From contig CAVSJR010000005.1 of NCBI GenBank assembly GCA_963728285.1, forward strand, positions 558,001-622,000: DNA of 64,000 nucleotides, given 5' to 3'. Of the stretch, positions 20,938-29,243 are shown one piece after another. The position numbers were made by a program, and so were the translations under genes. Position 1 is the first letter of the stretch. Each line of letters opens with the position of its first letter. The notes under the pieces are model-generated. The model saw only the letters and a list, made by a program, of their open reading frames with translations, searched no databases and was not told the origin of the DNA. Source of the stretch: CAVSJR01 sp963728285. Lineage in GTDB: Bacteria > Actinomycetota > UBA4738 > HRBIN12.

Positions 20938-21668
20938 AGGATCAGATCGTTTCGGAGCTGCGCAAGCTCACGACGACGCGGAGCGCCTTCGCGCTGCTGG
21001 CGGGATTGCTCGCGGTCGTGGGGCTCGGTGCCGTCGCCGTCACCACGGACGGCGAGCCGAACCTGCTCGTGCCGCTCGAGGGCCAGGCGTTCCTCAACGT
21101 CGTGCTCTCGATCACGCCGATCTTCGCGCTGTTGCTCGGGATCCGGTCGTTCACGGACGAGTTCCGGTTCGGGTCGATCGTTCCGACGCTGCTCGCGAAC
21201 CCGAGGCGGCTACGGGTCCTCGCCGCGAAGGTCGTGACGACGGCCGCCGGCGGCATCGTGCTGGCGCTCGCGGCGACGACGGTCGCGATCGCGGTCGGCG
21301 CGCCGATCCTGATCGGCAAGGGATGGGACCTCACCTGGTCGATCGGCGCGATGGGCGCGGTCGTCGGACGGCTCGTTTTCGCATCGGCGCTGTGGACAAC
21401 GATCGGGGTCGGGGTCGGGCTCGCAATCCGGCACCAGGTCGCGGCCGTCGCCGGCTCGCTCGTGTGGATGATCGCCGGCGAGGGCATCCTCGGTGGGCTG
21501 CTGCCGGACGTGGCCCGGTATTTCCCGGGCTCCGCCGGGTTTGCGGTCGTCGGGATCAACTCGAGCGGCCTGCTCGCGCCGGTGACGGCGGCGATCCTCC
21601 TCGGCGGGTACGCGCTCGTTGCGGTGGTCGCCGGCGGAACGCTGATGCAGCGCCGCGACATTGCGTGA
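20934..21668 (+). CDS. ABC-2 type exporter permease
   Basis: The 244-residue protein begins MKDQIVSELRKLTTTRSAFA, the usual cytoplasmic lead-in of ABC-2 permeases. It has six hydrophobic spans, including FALLAGLLAVVGLGAVAV, VLSITPIFALLLGI, GIVLALAATTVAIAVGAPIL and the last span ILLGGYALVAVVAGGTLMQR. The FTDEFRFGSIVPTLL segment between spans 2 and 3 is typical of this family. It overlaps the ATPase gene and completes the transporter; two copies of each would form the exporter. No substrate can be read from sequence. Confidence 0.88.
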   Translation: MKDQIVSELRKLTTTRSAFALLAGLLAVVGLGAVAVTTDGEPNLLVPLEGQAFLNVVLSITPIFALLLGIRSFTDEFRFGSIVPTLLANPRRLRVLAAKVVTTAAGGIVLALAATTVAIAVGAPILIGKGWDLTWSIGAMGAVVGRLVFASALWTTIGVGVGLAIRHQVAAVAGSLVWMIAGEGILGGLLPDVARYFPGSAGFAVVGINSSGLLAPVTAAILLGGYALVAVVAGGTLMQRRDIA

Positions 21669-21941
21669 GTCGGTCCGCAGTTCGTCGAGCGCGGCAGGCC
21701 TGGTTCGCCTCGGGCCTGCCGCGCTCGGCGCGTGCGGTCCTCGCTCGAGCTCGGCGATCCCGGCTGCCGAGCTTGGCCGCCCGACATCGTGACGATCAAG
21801 GACGGTGCGACGCGAGATGATCCGGCGCCTCGACCGGAGACGATCTCGCGGCGAGTCGAGGGGTGTTCGCCGGTCGCCGGCTGCGCCCTGCTCGCGCATC
21901 GGCACGTCAACTCGAGGCTGCTTCCTAGTGGATTGGGTGTC

Positions 21942-23009
21942 TCACGAGTCCAGGACGTCGGCCAGGTCGAACCCGACCGGCTCTTGGAGTTGGGCGAAGG
22001 TGCACGACCGGGGCTCGCGGTCGGGGCGCCAGCGGACGAACTGCGTCGTGTGCCTGAAGCGCGGCCCCTCCATGTGGTCGTAGCGGACCTCGACGACGCG
22101 TTCGGGTCGAAGCGGCACGAACGATAGATCCTTTCCCGCGCTCCAGCGACTGAACTCGGAGTGGCGGGGAGTACGCGTCCCGGCCTCCTCCTCCGCCCAG
22201 GCCCACGGGTGGTCGTCGAAGGTGGTGACGAGCGGCTGGAGTTCGGTGAAGAGCGCCCGGCGCCGAGCCATGGAGAACGCGCCCACGACGCCCACGCTCG
22301 CGAGGTCGCCTCCCTCGTCGTAGAGGCCGAGGAGCAGCGACCCGACGGCCTGTGCGTCGGTCTTGTGCACGCGATAGCCGGCGACCACGCAGTCTGCCGT
22401 CCGAACGTGCTTGATCTTGAACATCGTCCGCTTGCCCTGCTGGTATGACCCCTCGAGGGGCTTGGCGATAACCCCGTCGAGTCCCGCGCCCTCGAACTGA
22501 TGGAACCACTGCTCGGCGATCCCTCGGTCGGTGGTGGCGGACGTCACGTGGATCGGCGACTCGGCGGCGGCGAGCGACTCCTCGAGCGCCCGGCGCCGCT
22601 CGCGGAACGGCTCCCTCGCGTAATCGTGATCCCCGAGGGCCAACAGGTCGAACGCCACGAAATGGGCGGGCGTCTGCTCGGCAAGCAGCCTGACCCGGCT
22701 GTCGGCCGGGTGGATCCGTTGCTGCAGCGTCTCGAACTCCAGACGTCGGCCCGAGGGATCGGGGACGACGATCTCGCCATCCACCACGCACCGGTCGGGG
22801 AGGTTTGCCATGATCGCGTCGACGACCTCCGGGAAGTAGCGGGTCATCGGCCGCTCGTTCCGGCTGCCGATCAAGACTTCGTCTCCATCGCGGAAGACGA
22901 TCGAGCGGAAGCCGTCCCATTTGGGCTCGTAGCTGAAGGCCCCGCTCGGGATCTCCTCGACGGGCTTCGCGAGCATGGGAGCTACGGGCGGCATGACCGG
23001 CAGGCGCAT
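21942..23009 (-). CDS. ligC: ATP-dependent DNA ligase (LigC-like)
   Basis: The 355-residue protein has the nucleotidyltransferase motif I Lys in YEPKWDGFR (Lys30), motif III FVAFDLLALGD, motif IV LDGVIAKPLEGSYQQGKR and motif V TMFKIKHVRTADCVV, followed by an OB-fold ending with FVRWRPDREP. This core-only size matches the LigC group rather than LigD. No ku or LigD-type polymerase/nuclease gene is near, so a role in end joining is not supported by context; LigC enzymes are tied to base-excision-type repair in mycobacteria. It is transcribed towards the ABC permease with 273 bases between, in which I see no gene. Confidence 0.9.
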   Translation of the reverse strand: MRLPVMPPVAPMLAKPVEEIPSGAFSYEPKWDGFRSIVFRDGDEVLIGSRNERPMTRYFPEVVDAIMANLPDRCVVDGEIVVPDPSGRRLEFETLQQRIHPADSRVRLLAEQTPAHFVAFDLLALGDHDYAREPFRERRRALEESLAAAESPIHVTSATTDRGIAEQWFHQFEGAGLDGVIAKPLEGSYQQGKRTMFKIKHVRTADCVVAGYRVHKTDAQAVGSLLLGLYDEGGDLASVGVVGAFSMARRRALFTELQPLVTTFDDHPWAWAEEEAGTRTPRHSEFSRWSAGKDLSFVPLRPERVVEVRYDHMEGPRFRHTTQFVRWRPDREPRSCTFAQLQEPVGFDLADVLDS

Positions 23010-23108
23010 GGGCCCATCATCCCTGACCCGTCGCGTCCTTACCGCCGTGCGGGCTCGAGCCGTACGCGAGGACGCCGACGGATCATCTTGACGTCGGATC
23101 CGACTTCC

Positions 23109-23444
23109 TCATGTCCCCGGCATGGGGAGGCACTCCAGAACGTCGATGGTGCCGCCGGGCGTTTGCAGGTGTGGATGATCCTCGAGCATCTTCTCGGCCG
23201 CGTCCAACGAGTCAGCTTGGACGATCGAGTAGCCGGATGCCTGGGTCGATCCGGGGGAGGCGGAGCTGCCTTCGATATGCATGCTCGAGCCGAGTGGCAG
23301 GCCGAAATCGACGAGGGAGTCGCCGGTCCTCTGCGCCCACGCCATCCATGCGTCCATCCCAGCCTTCGCTTCCTCCGGCGTGGCGTTCGCCATCATCTCC
23401 GCCGCCGAAACCGGCGAGTTGTACAGCACCAAGAACTTGGTCAT
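23109..23444 (-). CDS. YCII-related small protein
   Basis: The ATG at 23444 starts MTKFLVLYNSPVSAAEMM; GGGAGGGAG lies about 10-13 bases upstream. The 111-residue product has the ferredoxin-like YCII pattern: a first strand, an Ala-rich helix (AGMDAWMAWAQRTGDSLVDF), a central Gly/Ser segment, then GYSIVQADSLDAAEKMLEDH and a His-Pro-rich end. Members of this family are often encoded near extracytoplasmic sigma factors in actinobacteria, but none is adjacent here. A catalytic role is not established. Confidence 0.8.
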   Translation of the reverse strand: MTKFLVLYNSPVSAAEMMANATPEEAKAGMDAWMAWAQRTGDSLVDFGLPLGSSMHIEGSSASPGSTQASGYSIVQADSLDAAEKMLEDHPHLQTPGGTIDVLECLPMPGT

Positions 23445-23585
23445 GGGTGATCCAACTCCCTCCCGATAGTGCGGCCGACGCCGAGTATGCCCCCGCACGA
23501 TGCATGTCGGCAATGAGCAGAGCCGGTCGACGCGACGGTGGCGATGCGCAAGGCGACTCAAGTGGTCGGTTGGCGGCAGACTCCC

Positions 23586-24757
23586 TCAATGGAGGAGTCC
23601 TTCAAGCAGGGGGACCGTTGCTTCGGGGCCCGGGAGCTCGGCGACCTCGTCTCGGATTCGTTCCGCCGCGACTCGGTACGCGGGATCGTCGAGCGCTGTG
23701 GTGACGGCGTCCGCGACGGAGTCCGGTGTCGCCCGGAAAGCATCGAGGACGATGCCGACGCCGAGCTGCTCGCATCGGGCGGCGTTCAGTGGCTGATCGG
23801 CGCCCATCGGAAGCACGACCATGGGCACGCCGTGCGCGAGCGCCCCGATCACGCTGCCGGACCCACCGTGGTTGATCATGAGATCGCAAGAGGGGAGGAC
23901 GGCCGACTGCGGGATGTATCGCTCGACGTGGACGTTCTCCGGCTGCCGCCCGACCACCTCCGCATCGAGATTCCGTCCGAGCGTGACCACGACGTTGATC
24001 GGCAGCTCGCGCAGGCCCGCGAGCACACGCGCGAAGAGGTCCCCGGACTCCTCGTTGAACACCGTGCCGAGGGTGAAGTAGACGTTCGGTCGATCGGGCC
24101 GGCGCGGGACCCACGGAGGTGCATCGCCCACCGCGGCGCGATCCTCCGCGCCCGAACCGAATGGAGAGCGTGTTCGGCGGCAGCGGACACGCGGGGTCGC
24201 GGAAGCTCGGCGGGAACGGGGACACCACCAGGTCGCGGGCGAGCATCGCCAGGCCGGGATCGGCCGGCAGCCCGTGCTCGGCGCGCAGCGCGTCCAAGGG
24301 TTCGGCCACGACCTCGGGGCGCACGAACGACCCGGCCGCGGTGACGAGGACGGTGGCGTGGGGCAGACCGAGGCGCTCGGCCGCGATCATGCTTCCGAAG
24401 TCCACCTCGTCGCAGACGACGACGTCGGGTTGCCACTCCTCGTTCAGCTGCAGGAGACGCGCCGCCGCCGCGCGGGCGAAGCGATCCGGCGTAGGCGTCT
24501 CGAAGGACCTGGTACTCCCGTTCCATGTCGATCTCGAGGAGCGGCGTGATCGTGGCCGGTCGGTCCGTCGCATCCGCCGGGTCGGGGAACAGGGTGAAGC
24601 CGTGGACCTCGAGGGGAGCGACGGCGGCGTGCCGGCCCGCGAACGCGACGCCGTGTCCCGCCGCGTGGACCGCCGTCGCGATCGGCACGAGCGGCTCCGC
24701 ATGGCCGCTTCCCCCCGCGAACGTGAACAAGACCCGCACCTCGACCTCCCCGTGCAT
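23586..24757 (-). CDS. MGT/UGT-type glycosyltransferase (GT1 fold), split by two +1 frameshifts
   Basis: Three frames join into one protein of about 389 residues. The N-terminal frame reads RVLFTFAGGSGHAEPLVPIA to EIDMEREYQV. The middle frame reads ETPTPDRFARAAAARLLQLN to NTLSIRFG, and the C-terminal frame reads NVYFTLGTVFNEESGDL and ends near LLEGLLH. The sugar-nucleotide binding signature is visible as CDLMINHGGSGSVIGALAHG and PMGADQPLNA. Extra G/C bases at 24505-24506 and 24151-24153 explain the shifts. The fold transfers sugars to small lipophilic or polyketide-like acceptors, which can inactivate macrolides in some members. It is divergent from the GYD-protein gene. Confidence 0.85.
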
Positions 24758-24799
24758 GATCCCATCGCGCGGCCATTCCGCAGTGGCATGGAATGGGCG

Positions 24800-24805
24800 T
24801 AGAGT
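24800..24805 (+). promoter_or_regulatory. -10 box (TAGAGT) of the GYD-domain gene
   Basis: TAGAGT would start transcription near 24812, with AAAGGGGGAAGG as a strong ribosome site before the ATG at 24834. Confidence 0.45.
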
Positions 24806-24833
24806 CGGTAGTACCTGCGGAAAGGGGGAAGGT

Positions 24834-25121
24834 ATGGCACGGTTCGTGAGCCTGCTGAACTGGACCGATCAGGGAGCGAAGACCGCCGCCGACACGGTCA
24901 ATCGCGCCGAGGCCGCGATGAAGGTCGCGAGCGACATGGGCGGCTCGTTGGAGATTCTCTGGACGATGGGCCAGTACGACATGGTCGCGATCACGGAGTT
25001 CGCCGACGACGAGACCGCCGTCGCGTTCCTGGCCAAGGTCTCCTCGCTCGGGAACATACGCTCGCAGACGATGCGCGCGTTCGACGCCGACTCGGTCCGA
25101 GGCATCATCGGGAAGATGTAG
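24834..25121 (+). CDS. GYD-domain protein
   Basis: This 95-residue protein, MARFVSLLNWTDQGAKTAAD, has the single GYD-family pattern: an initial strand, a helix (RAEAAMKVASDMGGSLEIL), the GQYDMVAITEFADDETAVAF core that gives the family its name (here GQYD), and a closing strand-helix. The family has a ferredoxin-like fold and no known activity. It has a strong ribosome site and heads a run of three very small genes (GYD, ABM-like, His-rich) on one strand. Confidence 0.85.
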   Translation: MARFVSLLNWTDQGAKTAADTVNRAEAAMKVASDMGGSLEILWTMGQYDMVAITEFADDETAVAFLAKVSSLGNIRSQTMRAFDADSVRGIIGKM

Positions 25122-25245
25122 CGCGGACTCTGCGTCGGACTGGCTTCCGGAGGTCCCACCACTCCTGCGGTTGTTTCGAGCCCCGACTCGCAGACCGACT
25201 GGAGGTTCGGGCGAGGCAGGGGGAAGCGATCGGGGTGGACGAAGC

Positions 25246-25539
25246 ATGCGAAAATTCGCGAGGGTCAGCCGTTACAAGTCATCGGTCACCGAGATGGCGA
25301 GGGTCGAGGAGGTCGCGGCGAACCTCATCCCGAGGGTGCGGGAGATCGAGGGTTGCGTCGGCGCCTTGTTCCTGGTGGATCGGCTTTCGGGGCGCTCGAT
25401 GTCCATCTCATTCTGGGACTCCGAACAATCCATGCTGAACTCCGAGGAGGAGGGCAACCGCATTCGAAGGGAGATCTCGGAGAAGGCGGACGAACGGGTC
25501 CTCTTCATCGAGCGATACGAGGTCGCCTACGAGATGTGA
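25246..25539 (+). CDS. Small dimeric alpha/beta-barrel (ABM-like) protein
   Basis: I chose ATG 25246 (97 residues, MRKFARVSRYKSSVTEMARV) over the GTG at 25171 because the upstream extension is Gly/Arg-rich and unlike any domain. The core, VREIEGCVGALFLVDRLSGR followed by MSISFWDSEQSMLNSEEEGN and FIERYEVAYEM, resembles the antibiotic-biosynthesis monooxygenase / stress-responsive ferredoxin-like barrel, with the typical W/D 'SFWDSEQ' strand. Function is unknown. It precedes the His-rich gene by 13 bases and is probably cotranscribed with it. Confidence 0.75.
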   Translation: MRKFARVSRYKSSVTEMARVEEVAANLIPRVREIEGCVGALFLVDRLSGRSMSISFWDSEQSMLNSEEEGNRIRREISEKADERVLFIERYEVAYEM

Positions 25540-25552
25540 AGGAGGGGAAGTC

Positions 25553-25774
25553 ATGTCCAAGATCCCACCCGCATCGTGGCAGGATCCCGAGGCATTCGAG
25601 CCGGACGAGGTCCGGGAGGCCGAGGAGTCGGAGCACCGGATGCACGAGGAGCACGACGATCACGAGCACGGTGATCAATGCGGCCACGAGGCCGTGGAGC
25701 ACGACGGCCATACCGACTACATCCACGACCATCATCGGCACTTCTTCCACCGCGGCCACTGGGACGAGCACTAG
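25553..25774 (+). CDS. Histidine-rich small metal-binding protein
   Basis: The 73-residue protein has an excellent ribosome site (AAGGAGGGGAAGTC) before ATG 25553. After an acidic N-terminus it carries about 16 His residues: EHRMHEEHDDHEHGDQCGHE, then EHDGHTDYIHDHHRHFFHRG. The pattern CGHEAVEHDGHTDY recalls His-rich tails and small proteins that I know from Zn-handling contexts in actinobacteria. It likely binds Zn, Ni or Co, as a buffer or delivery factor. No metal transporter or Zur-type regulator is next to it. Confidence 0.75.
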   Translation: MSKIPPASWQDPEAFEPDEVREAEESEHRMHEEHDDHEHGDQCGHEAVEHDGHTDYIHDHHRHFFHRGHWDEH

Positions 25775-25809
25775 CTGCCGAGGCGGCCCACGCTCGGGCC
25801 CGCTCAGGG

Positions 25810-27430
25810 TCACCCTTCGCAGTCGCGAGTGATCTCGACCAGGCAGACGTCCGTGTCGTCTCCTCCGTCGGCCTTGTCCTTCTGACGGTTCCCGTCCAGG
25901 ACGTCGTTTCCCGACCCCCCGACGAACTCGTCCTTGTTGAACCCTCCCGAGAAGTGGTCGTCACCGGAGCCGCCGTAGAACACGTCATTCCCGTCGCCCC
26001 CGTAGGAGCTGTCGTTGCCTCCTCCTCCGGCCACTTTGTCGGAGCCGGAGCCCGCGTGAATCGCGTCGTTGTCGGCACCGCCGATGAGCTTGTCCCGGGC
26101 GGCCTCGCCGAGGATGAGATCGTCTCCCGAGTCACCCTTGAGCAGGTCATGCGAGCGGTCCTCTCCGCCGGTGATGACGTCGCGTCCGCGCCCGCCGAAG
26201 GCGCGGTCGTCATCGACGCCCGCGAACAGGATGTCGACGACCCTTCCTCCCACCAGCACGTCGTGGCCGCGGCCCCCGTGGAGTGCATTGGCGCCCGACC
26301 CCCCACAGATGAGATCCCGCCCGTCGAGCCCGATGACGACGTCGGTGCCGCCGCGGGCATCCACCACGTCGCGGTGATTCGTCCCGATCAGCAGGTCGTT
26401 TCGGCGGGTCCCGGTGATGGTGGCGCGATGGCCGCGGCAGTGCCCTCGCCGCCGGACCGACTTCGTGCGATGCCTCGGCGACGCCGACCGGCATCTCCTT
26501 CGCTTCTCCGCGTCCAGGCATACGTCCCGACGCGAGCGGACGACGTGATCCGTTCCGCCCGATCCGTCGAGGACGTCGTTGTCCTTGCCGCCGGCCAGGC
26601 GGTCCCGGCCGTCACCGCCGACGAGCACGTCCCGGCCGGACTGGCCCCGCACCGAGTCGTCCGCGATACCGCCGTGCATCGTGTCGTCGCCGGCCCCCCC
26701 GCGCAGGTCGTCCGAACCGTCGTGGCCGTGGATGACGTCGTTGCCCGGCCCGCCGACCATTCGGTCCGGACCTCCGCCGCCGCTTAACATCGTGTCGTCG
26801 CCGCCGCCTCCGATCATCAGGTCGGAGCCGGAGTCGGCCTGGCCGCCGGTCATGATGTCGTTGCCCTCGCCCCCGATGATCTGGTCCCGGCCCGTGGTGC
26901 CGAACACGCCGTCGTTGCCTCCGCCCCCGTCGAGGCGGTCGTTGCCGGGGAGGCCGACGACGCTGTCCTCGCCCTCGTTCCCGCAGATGGCGTCGTCCCC
27001 GTCGTATGCGTCGATCGTGTCGTTGCCCTCGAGTCCGACGATCACGTCGACTCTGTCGGTTCCGACGATCACGTCGTCGCCGCTCGTCCCCACGATCGTG
27101 GGATCCAGGCCGAAACATTGCGGCGGCCCTCGGCGCCGATCCCCACCGGAGCTCTCACCGTGCCCGCCCTCCGCCGCTCCGCCCGGTGTTGCCTCCTCCG
27201 CGGGGTCCTGGTCCTGCGACGAAGAGGGTTCCGGGGAGGGACTCGGCGATTCGGTCGGGCTCGGTTGGCTCGTCGGCGTCGAGGAAGGAGTCGTCGACAT
27301 CGTGGGTGATGAGGTCGCCGAGCTCGCGGCCATCGCGGGAAGGGTCCGCCCCCGCGGCGAGGAGAAGGCCGAAGGCGAGGCCGACGAGGGCGCGAGCGAG
27401 AGAGGAGGAGGCCGTTCCACGAAAAAACAC
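25810..27430 (-). CDS. Secreted RTX (hemolysin-type calcium-binding) repeat protein, frameshifted near the signal peptide
   Basis: Translation probably begins at GTG 27430, giving a signal peptide MFFRGTASSSLARALVGLA. The rest of the protein is one base out of frame: an extra base in the five-C run at 27349-27353 (coding strand G-run) separates the two. After a Ser/Thr/Pro-rich linker come two blocks of glycine/aspartate nonapeptides of the form GGxGxDxUx (for example GGAGDDTMHGG, GGDGNDVFYGGSGDDHFSGG). They are separated by a basic, Cys-containing section (CLDAEKRRRCRSASPRHR). Corrected length is about 539 residues. The repeats form a calcium-bound beta-roll outside the cell. No type I secretion genes are near. 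Confidence 0.85.
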
Positions 27431-27456
27431 CCGGACAGGCTAGCGGCTCGCCGGGT
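27422..27456 (-). terminator. Possible intrinsic terminator overlapping the RTX start codon
   Basis: On the minus strand ACCCGG pairs with CCGGGT across a 16-base loop and is followed by GTTTTTT. It lies after the small membrane gene (27492-27704) and reaches into the first codons of the RTX gene. The stem is only six base pairs, so it may be weak. Confidence 0.4.
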
Positions 27457-27491
27457 CCGTCGCAGTTCGCCGGGCCAGGGCGGCAGTCAAC

Positions 27492-27704
27492 CTACGCTGT
27501 GGCCGACTCCTGGCCGGCGCGCCAGACGCGGGCCATGGTCTTCGCGAACCGGTAGACGACCAACGCGAGCAGGATCCCTCCGATGATGGCCTCCACCTGG
27601 TCGCGGCTGAGCGGAAGGAAGCTGGAGATGGGCTCAGCCGCCCGCTCGCCGATCTTGCCTTGAACCCCCGTGAGGCCCGCCCGCCCCATGGCCGTGATGT
27701 CCAT
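27492..27704 (-). CDS. Small single-span membrane protein
   Basis: The 70-residue protein starts at ATG 27704 after GAGGAGGACGAG. A polar N-terminus (MDITAMGRAGLTGVQGKIGE) precedes one membrane span (VEAIIGGILLALVVYRFA) and a short basic tail. I do not recognise the family. It lies upstream of the RTX gene on the same strand, with a possible terminator between. Confidence 0.6.
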   Translation of the reverse strand: MDITAMGRAGLTGVQGKIGERAAEPISSFLPLSRDQVEAIIGGILLALVVYRFAKTMARVWRAGQESATA

Positions 27705-27826
27705 CTCGTCCTCCTCTGGTCAAGTGCGCTGCGGGCCCGGCTCTCGACGACCGCTCGAACTGCGAGCGCCGTCGCTGCCCGATGCTACCGGCACGTCGGG
27801 ATCTCCGTCGCGCCGTCGCCGGGTCG

Positions 27827-28414
27827 TCAACCGATCCGCAAGTCTGGGTCGCCGCGGAGGAACGAGGCGGGCGACGCGGCCTCCTCGGCGATCGAGGCCT
27901 TCAACTCGCGGGCAAGGGCCGGAATGGTTGCACCTCGACGACGACTCGCGGCCCGGCTTTCGTGTGCGACCAGACGGCCACGGCCTCGCCGTCCACGATG
28001 ACGGTGGGGGAGATCCACGCCTGCTTGCGATAGGGCGGTCGCGACCGCATCGATCAGCGCGTCGAGGTCTCGCTCCGTCAGCCCGTAGTAGTTGAGCCAG
28101 TGCGGCTTCCGGTACTGGTCCGTCCCACGCGCAGCGGTGTGGAGGGAGACGTCCTCTGCCGGCAGCAGATGCAGGGTGCCCCGCATCGCCCACGTCCTCG
28201 CCAGCGTTCGGTCGGTCCACAGCGCATCCAGGATGTCGTCCGCGCGCAGGTTAATGCGCGCCCACGCCGACAGCTGCGCCGAGGAGAGCAGTTGGGCGTG
28301 GAGCCCGGTGACGTCGCGCGTCATGGCTACCAGGTCCTTGCTGCCCGTGCGCCGGTCGAGGTGCTGGCGTCGAAGCCGCAGCCGCGCGATCCGCTGCTCG
28401 GACGGAGGCCTCAT
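27827..28414 (-). pseudogene. Winged-helix AlkZ-like protein (HTH_42 family), internally deleted
   Basis: The first about 125 residues from ATG 28414 are normal for this family of DNA-binding glycosylase-like proteins: RIARLRLRRQHLDRR, VTGLHAQLLSSAQLSAWARI and TWAMRGTLHLLPAEDVSLH. The usual middle of about 200 residues, including the conserved segment around the second winged helix, is missing. Near 28025-28040 the sequence jumps to the family's C-terminal part, read in a different frame (YRKQAWISPTVIVDGEAVAV then VVVEVQPFRPLP). A further frame change precedes the last ARELKASIAEEAA. An in-place deletion plus shifts makes this a genuine pseudogene. Confidence 0.8.
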
Positions 28415-28454
28415 CGAGCGTGACAGTATGCCACGTCCCGGGCGCGCGCCGAGT

Positions 28455-29171
28455 TCAGCTGTGCGCGCCGCGCGAGGCGTCGGAGGTGGTGCTCTCGACG
28501 CCGGCCACACCGGATGCGAGGCCCTGCACGACGTCGATCTCGCGGCGAAGCGCCGGAAGCGAGTCGAAGATCGCTCGAGCGCCTGCCTCGCGGAGCTCGG
28601 ATCCGCAGAAGCCGCCCGTCAGGAGGCCGATGCTGGAGATGCCCGCGCGCTTGGCGGCCTCGCAGTCCCAGACGGAGTCGCCGATCATCACGGCGGCGGC
28701 GGCGCCGGCCCGATCCAGGGCGACCTGCACGAGGTCCGGCGCCGGCTTCGTCCTGTCGACGTCGGCCGAGGACGTCCACGCGTCCACCACCCCCCTCGCG
28801 TCGAGCAGGTCGAGGTACTGGTCGAGCTCCTCCTGCTTGGCGGAGCTCGAGAGGACGACGGCGTGGCCCCGGCGCTTCAGGTCGCGGAGCACCGCGTTCG
28901 CCTCCTCGAGCGGCTCGACCTCATCGATCAGCGCCGCATACGCCTCGCCCTCGGCCCGCCGAAGCGCGTCGCCCTTGGCGTCGGCGAGCTCCTCGGAGGC
29001 GACTGCGGGGATCAGCTGGTCGCCTCCCATCCCGATATGCCGGTGGATGCGCCAGAGGGGAATGACAATTCCCTCGGACCTGAACGCTCGATACCACGCC
29101 AGCGCATGGTGATACGCGCTGTCAACGAGCGTCCCGTCGACGTCGAAGATCACGGCCAGCGCACGCTCCAT
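28455..29171 (-). CDS. HAD-superfamily phosphatase (phosphoglycolate/beta-phosphoglucomutase-like)
   Basis: The 238-residue protein starts at ATG 29171. HAD motif I is VIFDVDGTLVDSAYHHALAW with both Asp residues, motif II is AVVLSSSAK, the Lys is in RTKPAPDLVQ, and motif III is AAVMIGDSVWDCEAAKRAG. The helical cap (HIGMGGDQLIPAVASEELAD) is typical of GS-type subfamily I phosphatases. The substrate is probably a small phosphorylated sugar or glycolate. It is divergent from the sulfurtransferase gene across 72 bases. Confidence 0.88.
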   Translation of the reverse strand: MERALAVIFDVDGTLVDSAYHHALAWYRAFRSEGIVIPLWRIHRHIGMGGDQLIPAVASEELADAKGDALRRAEGEAYAALIDEVEPLEEANAVLRDLKRRGHAVVLSSSAKQEELDQYLDLLDARGVVDAWTSSADVDRTKPAPDLVQVALDRAGAAAAVMIGDSVWDCEAAKRAGISSIGLLTGGFCGSELREAGARAIFDSLPALRREIDVVQGLASGVAGVESTTSDASRGAHS

Positions 29172-29230
29172 CGCCAGACCATTCCCCGGGACGATCCCCG
29201 GTACACCCAGAGGGGTGACGGGCCGGCGGC

Positions 29231-29236
29231 TATGCT
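29231..29236 (+). promoter_or_regulatory. -10 box (TATGCT) of the sulfurtransferase gene, leaderless
   Basis: TATGCT ends seven bases before the GTG at 29244, which sets that GTG as the start and implies a leaderless message. Confidence 0.5.
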
Positions 29237-29243
29237 CGCCGTC

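Noticed and set aside
21942..23009. DNA ligase as part of a non-homologous end-joining operon
   Set aside because: No ku gene or LigD polymerase/nuclease domain is in the neighbourhood and the protein is core-size only.
25810..27430. Apparent DNA repeats in the RTX gene as a possible CRISPR or satellite array
   Set aside because: The periodicity is the coding repeat of Gly/Asp nonapeptides; units vary and there are no constant repeats with unique spacers.
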